Part shown: positions 1 to 8,670 of the stretch, piece after piece
Numbering within the stretch: position 1 is the first letter of the stretch
Layout of the letters: each line of letters starts with the position of its first letter
Assembly: GCF_050896395.1 (NCBI RefSeq)
Contig: NZ_JBPBBA010000005.1
Span: 1 to 64,000, forward strand
Source: Nioella aestuarii
GTDB lineage: Bacteria; Pseudomonadota; Alphaproteobacteria; Rhodobacterales; Rhodobacteraceae
Length of the DNA stretch: 64,000 nt
Reading direction: 5' to 3'
Notes under the pieces: generated by a model
Database searches by the model: none
What the model was told of the DNA's origin: nothing
The model's input: the letters and a program-made list of their open reading frames with translations, nothing else
Translations under genes and position numbers: made by a program

Positions 1-77
1 CCCCTTGGGATGACATCACTTTCCCCTCGAATCCGGGCGTGAATGGGGCAATGGGAAGAAATTGTCGGGAATTTTAA
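1..77. repeat. 77-bp direct repeat, copy 1 (runs off the left edge)
   Basis: Identical over all 77 bases to positions 420-496. Identity ends after 77, where the flanks diverge. Copy 2 lies directly upstream of the Flp pilin gene, so copy 1 is probably the upstream region of a second pilin copy left of the window. The true left end of the repeat cannot be seen. Confidence 0.9.
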
Positions 78-122
78 CGATTTCTTCGGGGCAGTCGGGC
101 CGTGCGAGAGGCGCGGAAACAG

Positions 123-150
123 AAAAAGGGCCACGCGATCTGCGTGGCCC
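123..150 (-). terminator. Rho-independent terminator of the Flp pilin gene
   Basis: A perfect 9-bp stem, GGGCCACGC at 128-136 with GCGTGGCCC at 142-150, has a 5-nt loop. On the minus strand it is followed by a run of five T (A-run at 123-127). It lies 25 nt past the pilin stop codon. Confidence 0.85.
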
Positions 151-175
151 CTGTCTTTCGACGCTGGGCCGAAAC

Positions 176-370
176 TTAGTCGGCAGCAGCCGGGAAGGCC
201 GTGGTGATGTGGTTGGTTTCCAGCTGGGTCTGAATGTCGCCGGACAGGTTTTCAACGCCCGAGGACACAACGGCCATAACGGCCAGGCCCAGGCCCACGA
301 TTGCGGCGGTCAGAACGACCCAGTCAACAGTCACGGCACCGGATTCGGAATTCAGGAAGGTCTTGATCAT
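176..370 (-). CDS. Flp/Fap-type (type IVb) pilin
   Basis: 64-residue major pilin of the Tad/Flp tight-adherence type. The short leader MIKTFLNSESG is followed by AVTVDWVVLTAAIVGLGLA, a pilin-like hydrophobic helix. The G/AVTVDWV junction fits cleavage by a TadV-type prepilin peptidase, giving a mature pilin of about 53 residues. The ATG at 370 has GGAG about 8 nt upstream; longer in-frame upstream starts would destroy the leader. A strong terminator follows. No tad assembly genes are visible, so they may lie to the left or elsewhere. The upstream region is duplicated at the window edge, which suggests a tandem pilin pair. Confidence 0.88.
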   Translation of the reverse strand: MIKTFLNSESGAVTVDWVVLTAAIVGLGLAVMAVVSSGVENLSGDIQTQLETNHITTAFPAAAD

Positions 371-419
371 TGTCTTGCTCCAGGTTTGGTCTTTTTGAGT
401 TTGCCCTATGGGTGTCTGC

Positions 420-496
420 CCCCTTGGGATGACATCACTTTCCCCTCGAATCCGGGCGTGAATGGGGCAATGGGAAGAAATTGTCGGGAATTTTAA
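420..496. repeat. 77-bp direct repeat, copy 2 (pilin upstream region)
   Basis: Perfect match to positions 1-77. On the minus strand it starts 49 nt upstream of the pilin ATG, so it probably holds the pilin promoter. I could not assign convincing -35/-10 boxes within it. Confidence 0.9.
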
Positions 497-632
497 TAGA
501 ATAATTAGTGTTCCGGAATCTTCTTTGGAAAAACGCAATGGCTCAGTCCAGCGGGGAAGCGGATTCTTTTCTTCTTGTGTGAGATGAGGCACTCTGTGCC
601 CATAACAAACAGGCGATCGGGTAGGCGTATTC

Positions 633-1475
633 ATGGCACAGCGCGAACTGATTCTGGCGGCGTGTGTCGCTGCGTCCGTCATGACTGGCGCTGGCGTTCA
701 GGCGCAGGATGAGACCGAGCAGGTAGCTCCACCACCATTCCCGGAGTTCACTTTTCGGCGCATTACCGTTCCCACGCCGGGCCAAACCGGGCCTCGCATC
801 AATATCCAGATTGGCGACCGTCCGGCCGAGCCAGCGGTTGAAACAACGGCGATTACCCCTGTCCCGCAAGGCGCCAATGCAGCAGACTGGTTCTGGGATG
901 AGATCCCGGCAGGGCGCGATTTCAGTGCTGGGCGCTATCAGTCGGTTATGCAGCTTTTGTCGACCGCGCCCGAGGCAGGCAGCTTGCCGATTGCGCGGGC
1001 TGAGACACTTTTGGCCATGGCAGAGGCTCATGGACCGCGCATCCTGCAGGAGACCATCGGCACCAGCGTGTCACCCGCGCTTGTTCTGGCCGTGATGGCG
1101 GTGGAGTCCCTTGGTGACACCTCGGCAGAAAGCGGTGCAGGGGCACAGGGGCTGATGCAGCTTATTCCTGCGACGGCTGCTCGCTTCGGTGTGACCGATG
1201 CCTTTGACGCGGATCAGAACATTGCGGGCGGGGTCGCCTATCTTGACTGGCTCATGGATGAATTCGACCGGGACCCGGTGCTTGTACTGGCAGGGTATAA
1301 TGCCGGTGAAGGGGCTGTGCGCGGGGCGAATGGGGTGCCCGATTTCCGCGAGACGCGTGATTACGTGCCAAGGGTCATGGCAACATGGATGCTGGCGCGG
1401 GCGCTCTGTGTCACCCCGCCTGAACTGGTAAGCGACGGTTGCGTGTTCCGCACCATGGTGGCCTCTAGCGGCTAG
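633..1475 (+). CDS. Secreted lytic transglycosylase (SLT domain)
   Basis: 280 residues. A signal peptide (about residues 1-24, ending VQA) is followed by a Pro-rich linker and a C-terminal SLT/goose-lysozyme-like domain from about residue 140. The catalytic Glu is E158 in AVMAVESLGD. The family motifs GAQGLMQLIPATAARFGV (about 171-188) and LAGYNAGEGAV (about 219-229) are intact. It should cleave the MurNAc-GlcNAc bond of peptidoglycan in the periplasm. It is divergent from the pilin gene, and such enzymes often open the wall for envelope machines, but a link to pilus assembly here is inference. Confidence 0.88.
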   Translation: MAQRELILAACVAASVMTGAGVQAQDETEQVAPPPFPEFTFRRITVPTPGQTGPRINIQIGDRPAEPAVETTAITPVPQGANAADWFWDEIPAGRDFSAGRYQSVMQLLSTAPEAGSLPIARAETLLAMAEAHGPRILQETIGTSVSPALVLAVMAVESLGDTSAESGAGAQGLMQLIPATAARFGVTDAFDADQNIAGGVAYLDWLMDEFDRDPVLVLAGYNAGEGAVRGANGVPDFRETRDYVPRVMATWMLARALCVTPPELVSDGCVFRTMVASSG

Positions 1476-1555
1476 CCCATACCAATCTGCGCGGGTTCCG
1501 GTATAGTGGTGTGCATCGGGTTCAGCCTTTGCATGTCCTATGAAGGAGCCTGCCG

Positions 1556-2140
1556 ATGCTTCGCACCACCATCATTCTTGCCCTCCTCTTCTTCGCCCCG
1601 GCTGCCTTGGCCCAGTCCTGGTGTTCCAACGGGCCGCTCAACGCGACCGAGCAGGCAATCTGTTCCACCCCCGATCTCGGCTGGCGCGATCAGGAGTTGG
1701 AGCAAGCCTATGCGGCGGTGCGCCAGATGCCGGGGGTGCAGACAGATCAGCAAGCCTGGCTATCGGACCGCAATAGCTGTGGCGGGAACGTCAATTGCAT
1801 TCGCGCAGCCTACGACACGCGGATCGCTGCGCTGCAAGCCATGGCGCAGGGTGGTGGCAAGCCTACAGCGTCCGGGCCGCTCTATCCCACTGGCCCCGCT
1901 TGGTGCACGGAGGGGTCGCTGAACCCGGCTGAGCAGACGATCTGCGGAAACAGCGAGCTTGGCCAGATGGATCTTTATATGGCTGATCTTTACGCGCAGG
2001 TGCGTCACCTGCCGGGTATTGTCTCCGAACAGCAGGGGTGGTTGCGTGCGCGCAACGCTTGTTACTCTGACTACCCCTGTCTCTACGCAGCTTATTCCGA
2101 CCGGATACAAGAGTTGCAGCTGCGTTACGGCGCAAACTGA
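1556..2140 (+). CDS. Secreted LprI/DUF1311-like protein with two tandem domains
   Basis: 194 residues with a signal peptide (about 1-19, ending ALA). Two similar units follow, about 22-98 and 110-192. Each opens WC..G.LN..EQ.IC, continues with a leucine- and acid-rich helix (QELEQAY / LYMADLY) and a QQ.WL..RN.C segment, and ends C.. AY..RI..L. The four Cys per unit suggest two disulphides in each. The family includes the lysozyme inhibitor LprI, but lysozyme inhibition is not demonstrated by sequence. The ATG at 1556 follows AAGGAG. It lies 80 nt after the transglycosylase on the same strand, so the two may be co-transcribed. Confidence 0.75.
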   Translation: MLRTTIILALLFFAPAALAQSWCSNGPLNATEQAICSTPDLGWRDQELEQAYAAVRQMPGVQTDQQAWLSDRNSCGGNVNCIRAAYDTRIAALQAMAQGGGKPTASGPLYPTGPAWCTEGSLNPAEQTICGNSELGQMDLYMADLYAQVRHLPGIVSEQQGWLRARNACYSDYPCLYAAYSDRIQELQLRYGAN

Positions 2141-2142
2141 AA

Positions 2143-2168
2143 ACGCCGCCCCGGGAGGGGGGCGGCGT
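2143..2168 (-). terminator. Terminator between convergent genes
   Basis: A 10-bp perfect stem (2143-2152 with 2159-2168) has a GGGAGG loop. Read on the minus strand it is followed by GTTTTC, which fits termination of the CoA-transferase transcript. The plus-strand side is only weakly T-rich, so termination of the LprI-like gene is less certain. Confidence 0.7.
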
Positions 2169-2193
2169 CATCATTGTCTCAGAAGGGGTCTGG

Positions 2194-2819
<626 letters not shown>

Positions 2820-2820
<1 letters not shown>

Positions 2821-3524
2821 TATGCTTCCTCCCGCTTGCGGACAGTCCGCTGTTCGATGCGTTTTTCGTGCTCGCCCTGGATGATGCGATGCACATAGAT
2901 GCCGGGCAGATGGATCAGATCGGGGTCGAGCGACCCGCGCGGGACGATCTCTTCCACTTCGGCGATGCAGATCTTGCCGCACATGGCCGCGGGCGGGTTG
3001 AAGTTGCGCGCGGTCTTGCGGAACACCAGGTTGCCGGTGTCGTCGGCCTTCCAGGCCTTGACGATGGACAGGTCCGCGAAGATGCCCTCTTCGAGGATGT
3101 AATCCTGGCCCCCGAACTGCTTCACTTCCTTGCCCTCGGCAATGACGGTGCCCACGCCGGTCTTGGTGTAGAAGCCGGGGATGCCCGCGCCACCGGCGCG
3201 CATACGCTCGGCCAGGGTGCCTTGGGGGTTGAATTCCAGCTCCAGCTCACCCGACAGGTACTGGCGCATGAACTCGGCGTTCTCGCCCACATAGGACGAC
3301 ATCATCTTCCTGATCTGGCGCGTGTCGAGCAGCTTGCCCAGGCCGAATCCGTCAACGCCCGCGTTGTTGGACGCGACTGTCAGGTCCTTGACGCCAGACT
3401 TAACGATCCCGTCGATCAGCAGCTCGGGGATGCCACACAGGCCAAAGCCCCCGGCGGCGATCAGCATGCCGTCGAAGAGAACGCCCTCCAGCGCCTCGTC
3501 GGCAGAGCCATATACTTTCTTCAT
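2820..3524 (-). CDS. atoD: 3-oxoacid CoA-transferase subunit A
   Basis: 234 residues; alpha subunit forming the CoA-binding half of the heterodimer with the downstream gene. It begins MKKVYGSADEALEGVLFDGM and holds GGFGLCGIPELLI, the glycine-rich CoA-site motif, plus FNPQGTLAERMRAGGAGIPGF. GGGAG lies a few bases before the ATG at 3524. The two subunits overlap by one base, fitting translational coupling and 1:1 synthesis. scoA is a synonym. Confidence 0.9.
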
Positions 3525-3624
3525 GGATGAACTCCCGTCAAATTCCTCGGCGCAACCTGCCGCGCGCCGTGGGAAAGAGTCAACGCGCCCCGGCAGCGCA
3601 GCGGTCCGTTCCCCTGCAATACGC

Positions 3625-3668
3625 AAAAATACCCCTCGGGCAACTGGTTTCCCGGGGGGTAGGTATTT
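3625..3668 (-). terminator. Terminator of the HDAC-like gene
   Basis: A GC-rich hairpin (about 3628-3640 with 3651-3668, one mismatch and a small bulge) directly follows the HDAC stop codon. On the minus strand it runs into TATTTTTG. The sequence CCCGAGGGGTATTTTT also resembles the dispersed element near 46484 and 49516. Confidence 0.6.
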
Positions 3669-4775
3669 CTACGGCCCCTGAAGTGCATCTTCCATTTCGG
3701 CCAGCAGCACCGAGCAGTAGTTTTGGAATCTCTGTCCGGGCTGGCGGGCGTTGAAGATGTCCAGCATTGGGTCGGGCGCGGTGATGCGGCTGCCGGACAG
3801 CTCCTGAATGACGGCATGGCCGCAGAAGGGCACATAGGCCTCCAGATAGCCGCCCTCATGGACCAGAACCAGCCGCCCGTCACAAAGCTGCGCGGCGGCT
3901 TCCTTGGCCATCGTGGTCATCAGTCGGAAAGTCTCGGAGGTAGCCAGCATTCGGCCAAGCGGGTCCAGCGGCGCGGCATCATAGCCGCAGGCCACGATGA
4001 TCACATCAGGCTGGAAATCGGCCAGCGCCGGAATGACCAGCCGTTCCATCGCCTCCAGATAGGTGTTGTGACCGGCCCCGGCGGGAAGCGGGATGTTAAG
4101 GTTAAACCCGTCGCCCGCGCCCGATCCGCGATCTTCGAAGTCGCCGGTGTCGAGCGGATAGTTGCGTTCCTGGTGGAGTGAAATCGTCAGCACATCATCG
4201 CGGTCATAGAAAATCGCCTCGGTGCCGTTGCCGTGATGCACGTCCCAATCCAGCACTGCGACCCGATCCACCATGCCGGCAGCAAAAGCCGCCTCAGTGG
4301 CAATGGCGATGTTGGCCAGAAGGCAGAAGCCATTGGGGAAATCCGGCAGGCAATGATGCCCCGGCGGGCGCGACAGCGCATAGGCATTGTCGACCTCGCC
4401 ACGCAGCGTCGCAAACAGTGCCTCTTTCGCAAGGCCGGCAGACACGCGCGCAATGTCATAGCCCCCCGGCCCGAACGGCGTGCGCAGGCCAAGCTCGCCA
4501 CCGCCCGCCTCTGACATCTCTCGAAACGCCGTCAGGTAGCTTTGAGGATGGACACGCAGCAGGTCTTCCTCGGACGCCATCGGAGCCTGCCGGACATCCA
4601 GCTCCCGGATCAGGCCCGTGACTTCCATCAAGTTCTTCAACCGCCGCTTGGTTTCCGGGTTCTCAGGCAAGCCACCGGGCATCGGTTGCACAAGGCCCCC
4701 AACCGGCAGCATCATTGCGTAGTTGCCTCCTGAATGCCAAAAACAGCGCTCGTCCCAGAAAAATCCCGTCGCCAT
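3669..4775 (-). CDS. Histone deacetylase-like / acetylpolyamine amidohydrolase family protein
   Basis: 368 residues, the class II HDAC fold. It should be a zinc amidohydrolase removing acetyl groups from polyamines, lysine or another amide. The charge-relay pair is H140-H141 in SRPPGHHC. Predicted zinc ligands are D178 and H180 in DWDVHHGNG, and D266 in GYDAAPLDPLG. The N-terminus MATGFFWDERCFWHSGGNY is typical, so the ATG at 4775 was chosen over longer in-frame starts. It is upstream of the CoA-transferase genes on the same strand, but the hairpin between them suggests a separate transcript. The physiological substrate is unknown. Confidence 0.85.
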   Translation of the reverse strand: MATGFFWDERCFWHSGGNYAMMLPVGGLVQPMPGGLPENPETKRRLKNLMEVTGLIRELDVRQAPMASEEDLLRVHPQSYLTAFREMSEAGGGELGLRTPFGPGGYDIARVSAGLAKEALFATLRGEVDNAYALSRPPGHHCLPDFPNGFCLLANIAIATEAAFAAGMVDRVAVLDWDVHHGNGTEAIFYDRDDVLTISLHQERNYPLDTGDFEDRGSGAGDGFNLNIPLPAGAGHNTYLEAMERLVIPALADFQPDVIIVACGYDAAPLDPLGRMLATSETFRLMTTMAKEAAAQLCDGRLVLVHEGGYLEAYVPFCGHAVIQELSGSRITAPDPMLDIFNARQPGQRFQNYCSVLLAEMEDALQGP

Positions 4776-4854
4776 CCAGCTCTCCCTGTTGTCTGATCGC
4801 AGCTTGGCCCTGCGCCTGCACTTGCGCAAGCCATGTGGTGCGCTAGGAAGGGAT

Positions 4855-5124
4855 ATGGCCCGTATTGTCCCTGACCTTAGTGCCCTTGCAGTGCCTGGCA
4901 CCCGCATCGCCATGCGGGTGACTCCAAAAGCGTCTCGTAATGCGTTGGTCCCGGCAGACACCTCAGATGGGCCATTGCGGGTTTACGTCACCACTGCACC
5001 AGAAAGCGGAAAGGCCAACGCCGCGGTTCTGAAATTACTGGCTAAAGCGCTCGGTTTGCCGAAGTCGAGACTGAGCATCGTGCAGGGGGAAACCGGGCGT
5101 GACAAGCTGGTCGAGATCGGCTGA
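4855..5124 (+). CDS. DUF167 (YggU) family protein
   Basis: 89 residues; a small single-domain protein with the family core AMRVTPKASRN and PESGKANAAVLKLLAKALGLPKSRL, followed by GETGRDKLVEI. The function is not established. The ATG at 4855 follows AGGAAGGG and gives the normal family length; an earlier in-frame start would add about 44 unrelated residues. It is divergent from the HDAC-like gene. Confidence 0.85.
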   Translation: MARIVPDLSALAVPGTRIAMRVTPKASRNALVPADTSDGPLRVYVTTAPESGKANAAVLKLLAKALGLPKSRLSIVQGETGRDKLVEIG

Positions 5125-5162
5125 GGCTTGCCCAAAGCGGATCGATCTGGTGGGATCACCAT

Positions 5163-5510
5163 ATGCCCGATCCGACCGACAAAGACCTTGCCGACCGGTA
5201 CCTCCCCTTGCTGGAGGCGGAGTGCGCCGCACTTCAGCGGTCTTCCAGCGAGACGGCGGAGGGGCGCAAACCCGTGGAGCTGGACCAGACCAGCATCGGT
5301 CGGCTGTCGCGTCAGGACGCGTTGCAGGGACAGGCCATGGCCTCGGCGCTAGAGGCACGACGGCACGGCAGGCTGCGAGCTATCGCTGCCGCGTGCGCGC
5401 GAATAGAGGAAGAAGAGTATGGTTGGTGCGAGGATTGCGGCGAGTTTATCGGCTTTCCCCGCCTGGACGTGGACCCATGCGCGGTGCGCTGTGTCTCTTG
5501 CGCCACCTGA
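5163..5510 (+). CDS. TraR/DksA-type zinc-finger protein
   Basis: 115 residues with an N-terminal helical region and a C-terminal four-cysteine finger: CEDC near residue 89, then CAVRCVSC. This is the C4 finger of DksA/TraR proteins, which bind the RNA polymerase secondary channel. It is shorter than DksA (about 150 residues), and an acidic coiled-coil tip cannot be confirmed by eye, so ppGpp-type activity is inference. It lies 38 nt after the DUF167 gene. Confidence 0.8.
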   Translation: MPDPTDKDLADRYLPLLEAECAALQRSSSETAEGRKPVELDQTSIGRLSRQDALQGQAMASALEARRHGRLRAIAAACARIEEEEYGWCEDCGEFIGFPRLDVDPCAVRCVSCAT

Positions 5511-5512
5511 GC

Positions 5513-5761
5513 CTAGCTTTCTTCGACCCGAACCGTCTTGATCTGATAGATCCCTTCCGGCAAGTCCAATGCCGCTGCTAGATCACGCAATTGGGCTTCT
5601 GATAGGGTGATTTTCTGAACGCGGTCGCTTTGGGCGTCATACTGTTCCAGCGTCACACATTCTTCGAAGGCCGAGATGGTGATGTCCTCTGCCAACGGGG
5701 CGGTGCCCTCGTCGACCAGGGTTATGACTGTCGCGTCGAAGTCGTGTTCAATCGTAAACAT
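5513..5761 (-). CDS. Small protein of unknown function
   Basis: 82 residues, acidic, beginning MFTIEHDFDATVITLVDEG. It has no signal peptide or transmembrane segment. Strand-like TVITLVDE and a helical LSEAQLRDLAAALDLPEG suggest a compact alpha/beta domain. The stop lies 2 bases from the convergent DksA-like stop. The start could be ATG at 5761 or GTG at 5767; neither has a clear ribosome site. I do not recognise a family, but composition and codon use match neighbouring genes. Confidence 0.65.
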   Translation of the reverse strand: MFTIEHDFDATVITLVDEGTAPLAEDITISAFEECVTLEQYDAQSDRVQKITLSEAQLRDLAAALDLPEGIYQIKTVRVEES

Positions 5762-5919
5762 GATCACAGATTAGGGGGGCGGACGGGGCTTGCCTAGCCC
5801 GTTTGCCAAAAATCACAGCAGCATATCTTGATCTGCGTCAAGGCCGGCGCCGCGCTGATGCGCGACCCTGGGGCCATTAGGATCCGCCTCGGACCGCCCC
5901 TGGCTGAAGGAGACCAGCA

Positions 5920-6174
5920 ATGCCCGGACGCAAGACCATTGAAGATCATGAGAAGCTCATGGGCCGGATGGCGGATCGGCTTGGCGTTGATCTCGACGAG
6001 GCCGAGCTGCGGGGCGATCTGCCCCCGGAACAGCGCAGCGACATGGTGCTAAGCTGCACCAACTGCACCTCTCCCGAAGAATGCGGCAAGTGGCTGGAAA
6101 GTCACGATAAAGCAGAGGATGCACCGACCTATTGCCGAAATGGAGAGCTGCTAAAAGCCCTCCGTGACAGCTGA
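5920..6174 (+). CDS. DUF6455-like small cysteine protein (copy 1)
   Basis: 84 residues. The C-terminal half holds CTNCTSPEECGKWLES followed by YCRNGELLKAL. This gives four Cys (CxxC, a third about seven residues on, and one in the last turn), as in DUF6455 proteins of Rhodobacteraceae. The N-terminus (IEDHEKLMGRMADRLGVDL) is helical. The ATG follows GAAGGAGA. A second, diverged copy follows 25 nt later. Function is unknown; metal or Fe-S binding is a guess from the Cys pattern. Confidence 0.75.
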   Translation: MPGRKTIEDHEKLMGRMADRLGVDLDEAELRGDLPPEQRSDMVLSCTNCTSPEECGKWLESHDKAEDAPTYCRNGELLKALRDS

Positions 6175-6199
6175 ATTTCAACGCAGTCAGGACTCTCCA

Positions 6200-6457
6200 A
6201 TGACCCATCCGCTTGGCGATATCCGCCATCATTTTATGCTGTCACAGACAATGGCCAAGGTCACAGGTGCCGATCTGATCCATGCCGTGCAGGCGGGGTT
6301 AATCTCGCAGGAGGACTGGGCCGATGCCGTCACGCGGTGCCGGGGCTGTGACTGGGCGCGGTCCTGTGAAGAGTGGCTTTCGGGGCAAGGAGAAACCACC
6401 GTGAAGGCACCCTCAACCTGTGCGAATGCTGCGCTTTTCAATCAGCTTGCGAGCTGA
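6200..6457 (+). CDS. DUF6455 family protein (copy 2)
   Basis: 85 residues. It opens MTHPLGDIRHHFMLSQTMAK, the usual N-terminus of the family, then GADLIHAVQAGLISQEDWAD, CRGCDWARSCEEWL and a terminal TCANAALF. The four Cys align with those of copy 1. The ATG at 6200 has AGGA 8 nt upstream; a GTG at 6164 overlapping the previous stop is possible but less family-like. Function is unknown. Confidence 0.8.
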   Translation: MTHPLGDIRHHFMLSQTMAKVTGADLIHAVQAGLISQEDWADAVTRCRGCDWARSCEEWLSGQGETTVKAPSTCANAALFNQLAS

Positions 6458-6514
6458 TTTTTTTCCATGACAGAACGGACACTCTCAGCCTAACCTTTTG
6501 AAAACAGGGGAGGG

Positions 6515-6874
6515 ATGGGGATGTTGCAACGGGAATGGCGGCGACTGGTGAATCGCTGTGTCTGGTCATGGGCGGGTTGGAAAAACGCCTGGGTCAATGA
6601 ACCGAGTCTCAAGTTCTGGACAACCATGAATATTCCGAGCGCGGCTTTGGCGCTGTGGTTGCCGCTGAGCCGCGGGGAAACCATGGTCATCCTGATGGGC
6701 GGTGTGATGATTTTGGCGGCGGAGCTGTTGAACACATCGCTGGAGCGGACGGTGGATTATATCTCGACAGAGCAAGATGTCAGGGCGCGTGACGCCAAGG
6801 ACGTGGGCAGCGCAGGCGTGGCAATGACAGCGATGGCCGTGGGGGTTGCGTGGCTTGTCGTTTTGTTCGGATGA
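6515..6874 (+). CDS. dgkA: Diacylglycerol kinase
   Basis: 119 residues with three membrane helices, the size and layout of bacterial DgkA, which phosphorylates diacylglycerol to phosphatidate in the inner membrane. The active-site block is present as AAELLNTSLERTVDYI followed by RARDAKDVGSAGVA, matching the E..N..IE..VD and A.D.GSAAV pattern of the E. coli enzyme. It is preceded by AGGGA and reads in the same direction as the IMPACT-family gene. Confidence 0.87.
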   Translation: MGMLQREWRRLVNRCVWSWAGWKNAWVNEPSLKFWTTMNIPSAALALWLPLSRGETMVILMGGVMILAAELLNTSLERTVDYISTEQDVRARDAKDVGSAGVAMTAMAVGVAWLVVLFG

Positions 6875-6904
6875 CGCTACCCCTCTGACAAGGAAGGGAA
6901 ATTC

Positions 6905-7252
6905 ATGCGGCAGATCGAGAATGTGATCAGCGACCGAGGGTCAAAATATGCGGTTTCCGGCGGCGCCGTTGCCAGCCGCGAGGATGTGGATGAATTTCTC
7001 AAAACTTTGAAAAAGAAGAAAAAATACGCCAAGGCCACGCATAATTCCTGGGCCGTGCTACTACCAGAGGGGCCGCTCAAATCCGATGACGGGGAAAGCG
7101 GCGCGGGCAATATCATCCTCAAGATGCTGGAGGGGGAAGGCCTAAACTCTCATCTTGTGGTGGTCACCCGCTGGTATGGTGGCAAACATCTGGGCGGTGA
7201 CCGATTTCGTCACGTGGCCGATGCCTGCCGCGCCTATTTCGGGCAAAAATAG
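6905..7252 (+). CDS. IMPACT/YigZ-family (UPF0029 N-domain) protein
   Basis: 115 residues. It carries the family signature blocks KATHNSWAV, DDGESGAG and VVVTRWYGGKHLGGDRF. It matches only the N-terminal domain; YigZ of E. coli is about 200 residues, so this is a single-domain form. A Lys-rich stretch (about residues 34-41) is unusual. The biochemical role of bacterial members is not settled. It begins 30 nt after dgkA with AAGGAAGGG before the ATG. Confidence 0.8.
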   Translation: MRQIENVISDRGSKYAVSGGAVASREDVDEFLKTLKKKKKYAKATHNSWAVLLPEGPLKSDDGESGAGNIILKMLEGEGLNSHLVVVTRWYGGKHLGGDRFRHVADACRAYFGQK

Positions 7253-7303
7253 AGGGGCGCCGAGCGTACACCCGGTGCACCCCCGCCATGCAGACAAACG
7301 CCC

Positions 7304-7546
7304 TCAGAGCGCGTTGTGCGACCCGTCGCAGAGCGGCTGACGCGAAGAATGCTTGCAGCCGCAGAAGAATACCTTGCCAGTCTTTTCGGCGGTGTATTTG
7401 ACCGGATTGAAATCGCTGCCCTTGTGAGACCCGTCGCAGAACGGCTGGTTCTGGCTCTGGCCGCAGGCACACCAGAAGTAGTTCTTGCCTTCCTCCACCT
7501 CGACGGGGAAGGGGGCTTTCTGCGCGATTTTGGGGGCGTCGGTCAT
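7304..7546 (-). CDS. CDGSH iron-sulfur protein (two CDGSH motifs)
   Basis: 80 residues with two copies of the three-Cys/one-His [2Fe-2S] motif, CACGQSQNQPFCDGSH and CGCKHSSRQPLCDGSH. Each can hold one redox-active cluster, as in mitoNEET-like proteins. No transmembrane helix is present, so it is probably a soluble tandem-CDGSH protein. The ATG at 7546 starts MTDAPKIAQ with GGAG upstream; the long open frame further upstream is not family-like. The function may be electron or cluster transfer, which is inference. Confidence 0.88.
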   Translation of the reverse strand: MTDAPKIAQKAPFPVEVEEGKNYFWCACGQSQNQPFCDGSHKGSDFNPVKYTAEKTGKVFFCGCKHSSRQPLCDGSHNAL

Positions 7547-7719
7547 GGGAGCTCTCCTATGGTGGGTTGGCTGAGCATGAGAGTGAACCAGCCCTTCAGC
7601 AGAAGTCCACAAGGCGGGATGTGCATTGGGGCAGGGAGGATGTGCGAAATCCGGTTGGAAGACCTTTAGCCATTGTGGGTACATTGCCCACCCTATGCCC
7701 GGGTTTCCCGCGCGCAGTG

Positions 7720-8664
7720 TCAGCCGGTTTTGCGCTGCACTGTGATTACCTCGTCGCACCAGTCGGAGATCATCTGCATCACCGGGCCGCGCACGGCATC
7801 GCCCTCCATCAGAATCTCGTGCCGGCCACCGTCGATCTGGCTGAGCTTGCTGCCCGGCCAACTGGCGGCGCGTTCGTGAATCGCGGGGGGTTCGACAATG
7901 CGTTCATCGGTGCCGAGAAACACCAGCATCGGAAGGTCTGGCGGATCCATCTCCATCAGCGTGGCGGTTTCTTCCAGCGCCGCGTTAACCCATCGGATCG
8001 ACGGGCCGCCAAGGGCCAGTTCCGGGTGCTTTGCGACCTGACCTTCCATGTAATTGAACATGTCTCGGTCATTGGTCAGCGGGTTGTCATTGAATTCCAT
8101 CGGCGCGGCGGGGCCGGTGGTGGGGGCAAAGCTCTTGTCCAGGCCGAGCGGTTTGGACAGGCCCATGACCACGCCAGAGATCGCCTTGAGAAACCTCGAC
8201 ATGCGGATTCCCCACATGGGCGCGGAGAATATCACGCCAGCGACCGGCAAACCGTCATAAATGGCACGCAGGCCGATGGCGCCGCCCATGGAATGGCCAA
8301 GCAGGAACCAGGGTTTCGGCAGGTTCAGATCGGCGAGAACGGCGCGCAGGGCGTCCACATCCTCGCGGTACTCATCGAAGCTGACCACATGGCCCATGTC
8401 GCGGCGATGCGCGGGACGGTCGGATAGCCCCTGCCCGCGCCAGTCCATGGCCAGCATTCCATAACCAGCATTCGCGAATTCACGGGCGAGGCGGCCATAT
8501 TTCTCAATATATTCGGTCCGGCCCGGAAACATGAGGATGGTGCCCTTGGGCCCCGCGGGCCAGACCCCCACGCGCAGGCGGGTGCTGTCCTTGGCGCGCA
8601 GCCAGTAGGCTTTTGCGCCTTCGGGGCCGTCGGCAATATCCTCTAGAAACGGGGCCGGTTCCAT
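7720..8664 (-). CDS. Alpha/beta hydrolase, lysophospholipase/monoacylglycerol lipase-like
   Basis: 314 residues. The nucleophile elbow is GHSMGG (about residue 145). DWRGQGLSDRP is the usual oxyanion-side block of PldB-type hydrolases. The acid is probably Asp in GTDERIVEPP and the His is in GGRHEILME. No signal peptide is seen, so it is probably cytoplasmic or peripheral. The SCP2 gene lies 6 nt upstream on the same strand, so the two are likely co-transcribed and may both handle lipids. Confidence 0.83.
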   Translation of the reverse strand: MEPAPFLEDIADGPEGAKAYWLRAKDSTRLRVGVWPAGPKGTILMFPGRTEYIEKYGRLAREFANAGYGMLAMDWRGQGLSDRPAHRRDMGHVVSFDEYREDVDALRAVLADLNLPKPWFLLGHSMGGAIGLRAIYDGLPVAGVIFSAPMWGIRMSRFLKAISGVVMGLSKPLGLDKSFAPTTGPAAPMEFNDNPLTNDRDMFNYMEGQVAKHPELALGGPSIRWVNAALEETATLMEMDPPDLPMLVFLGTDERIVEPPAIHERAASWPGSKLSQIDGGRHEILMEGDAVRGPVMQMISDWCDEVITVQRKTG

Positions 8665-8670
8665 CGCGTC

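Noticed and set aside
1..77. The 77-bp repeat as an attachment site or insertion-sequence end
   Set aside because: No integrase or transposase is nearby, and the repeat coincides with the pilin upstream region, which is better explained by a pilin duplication.
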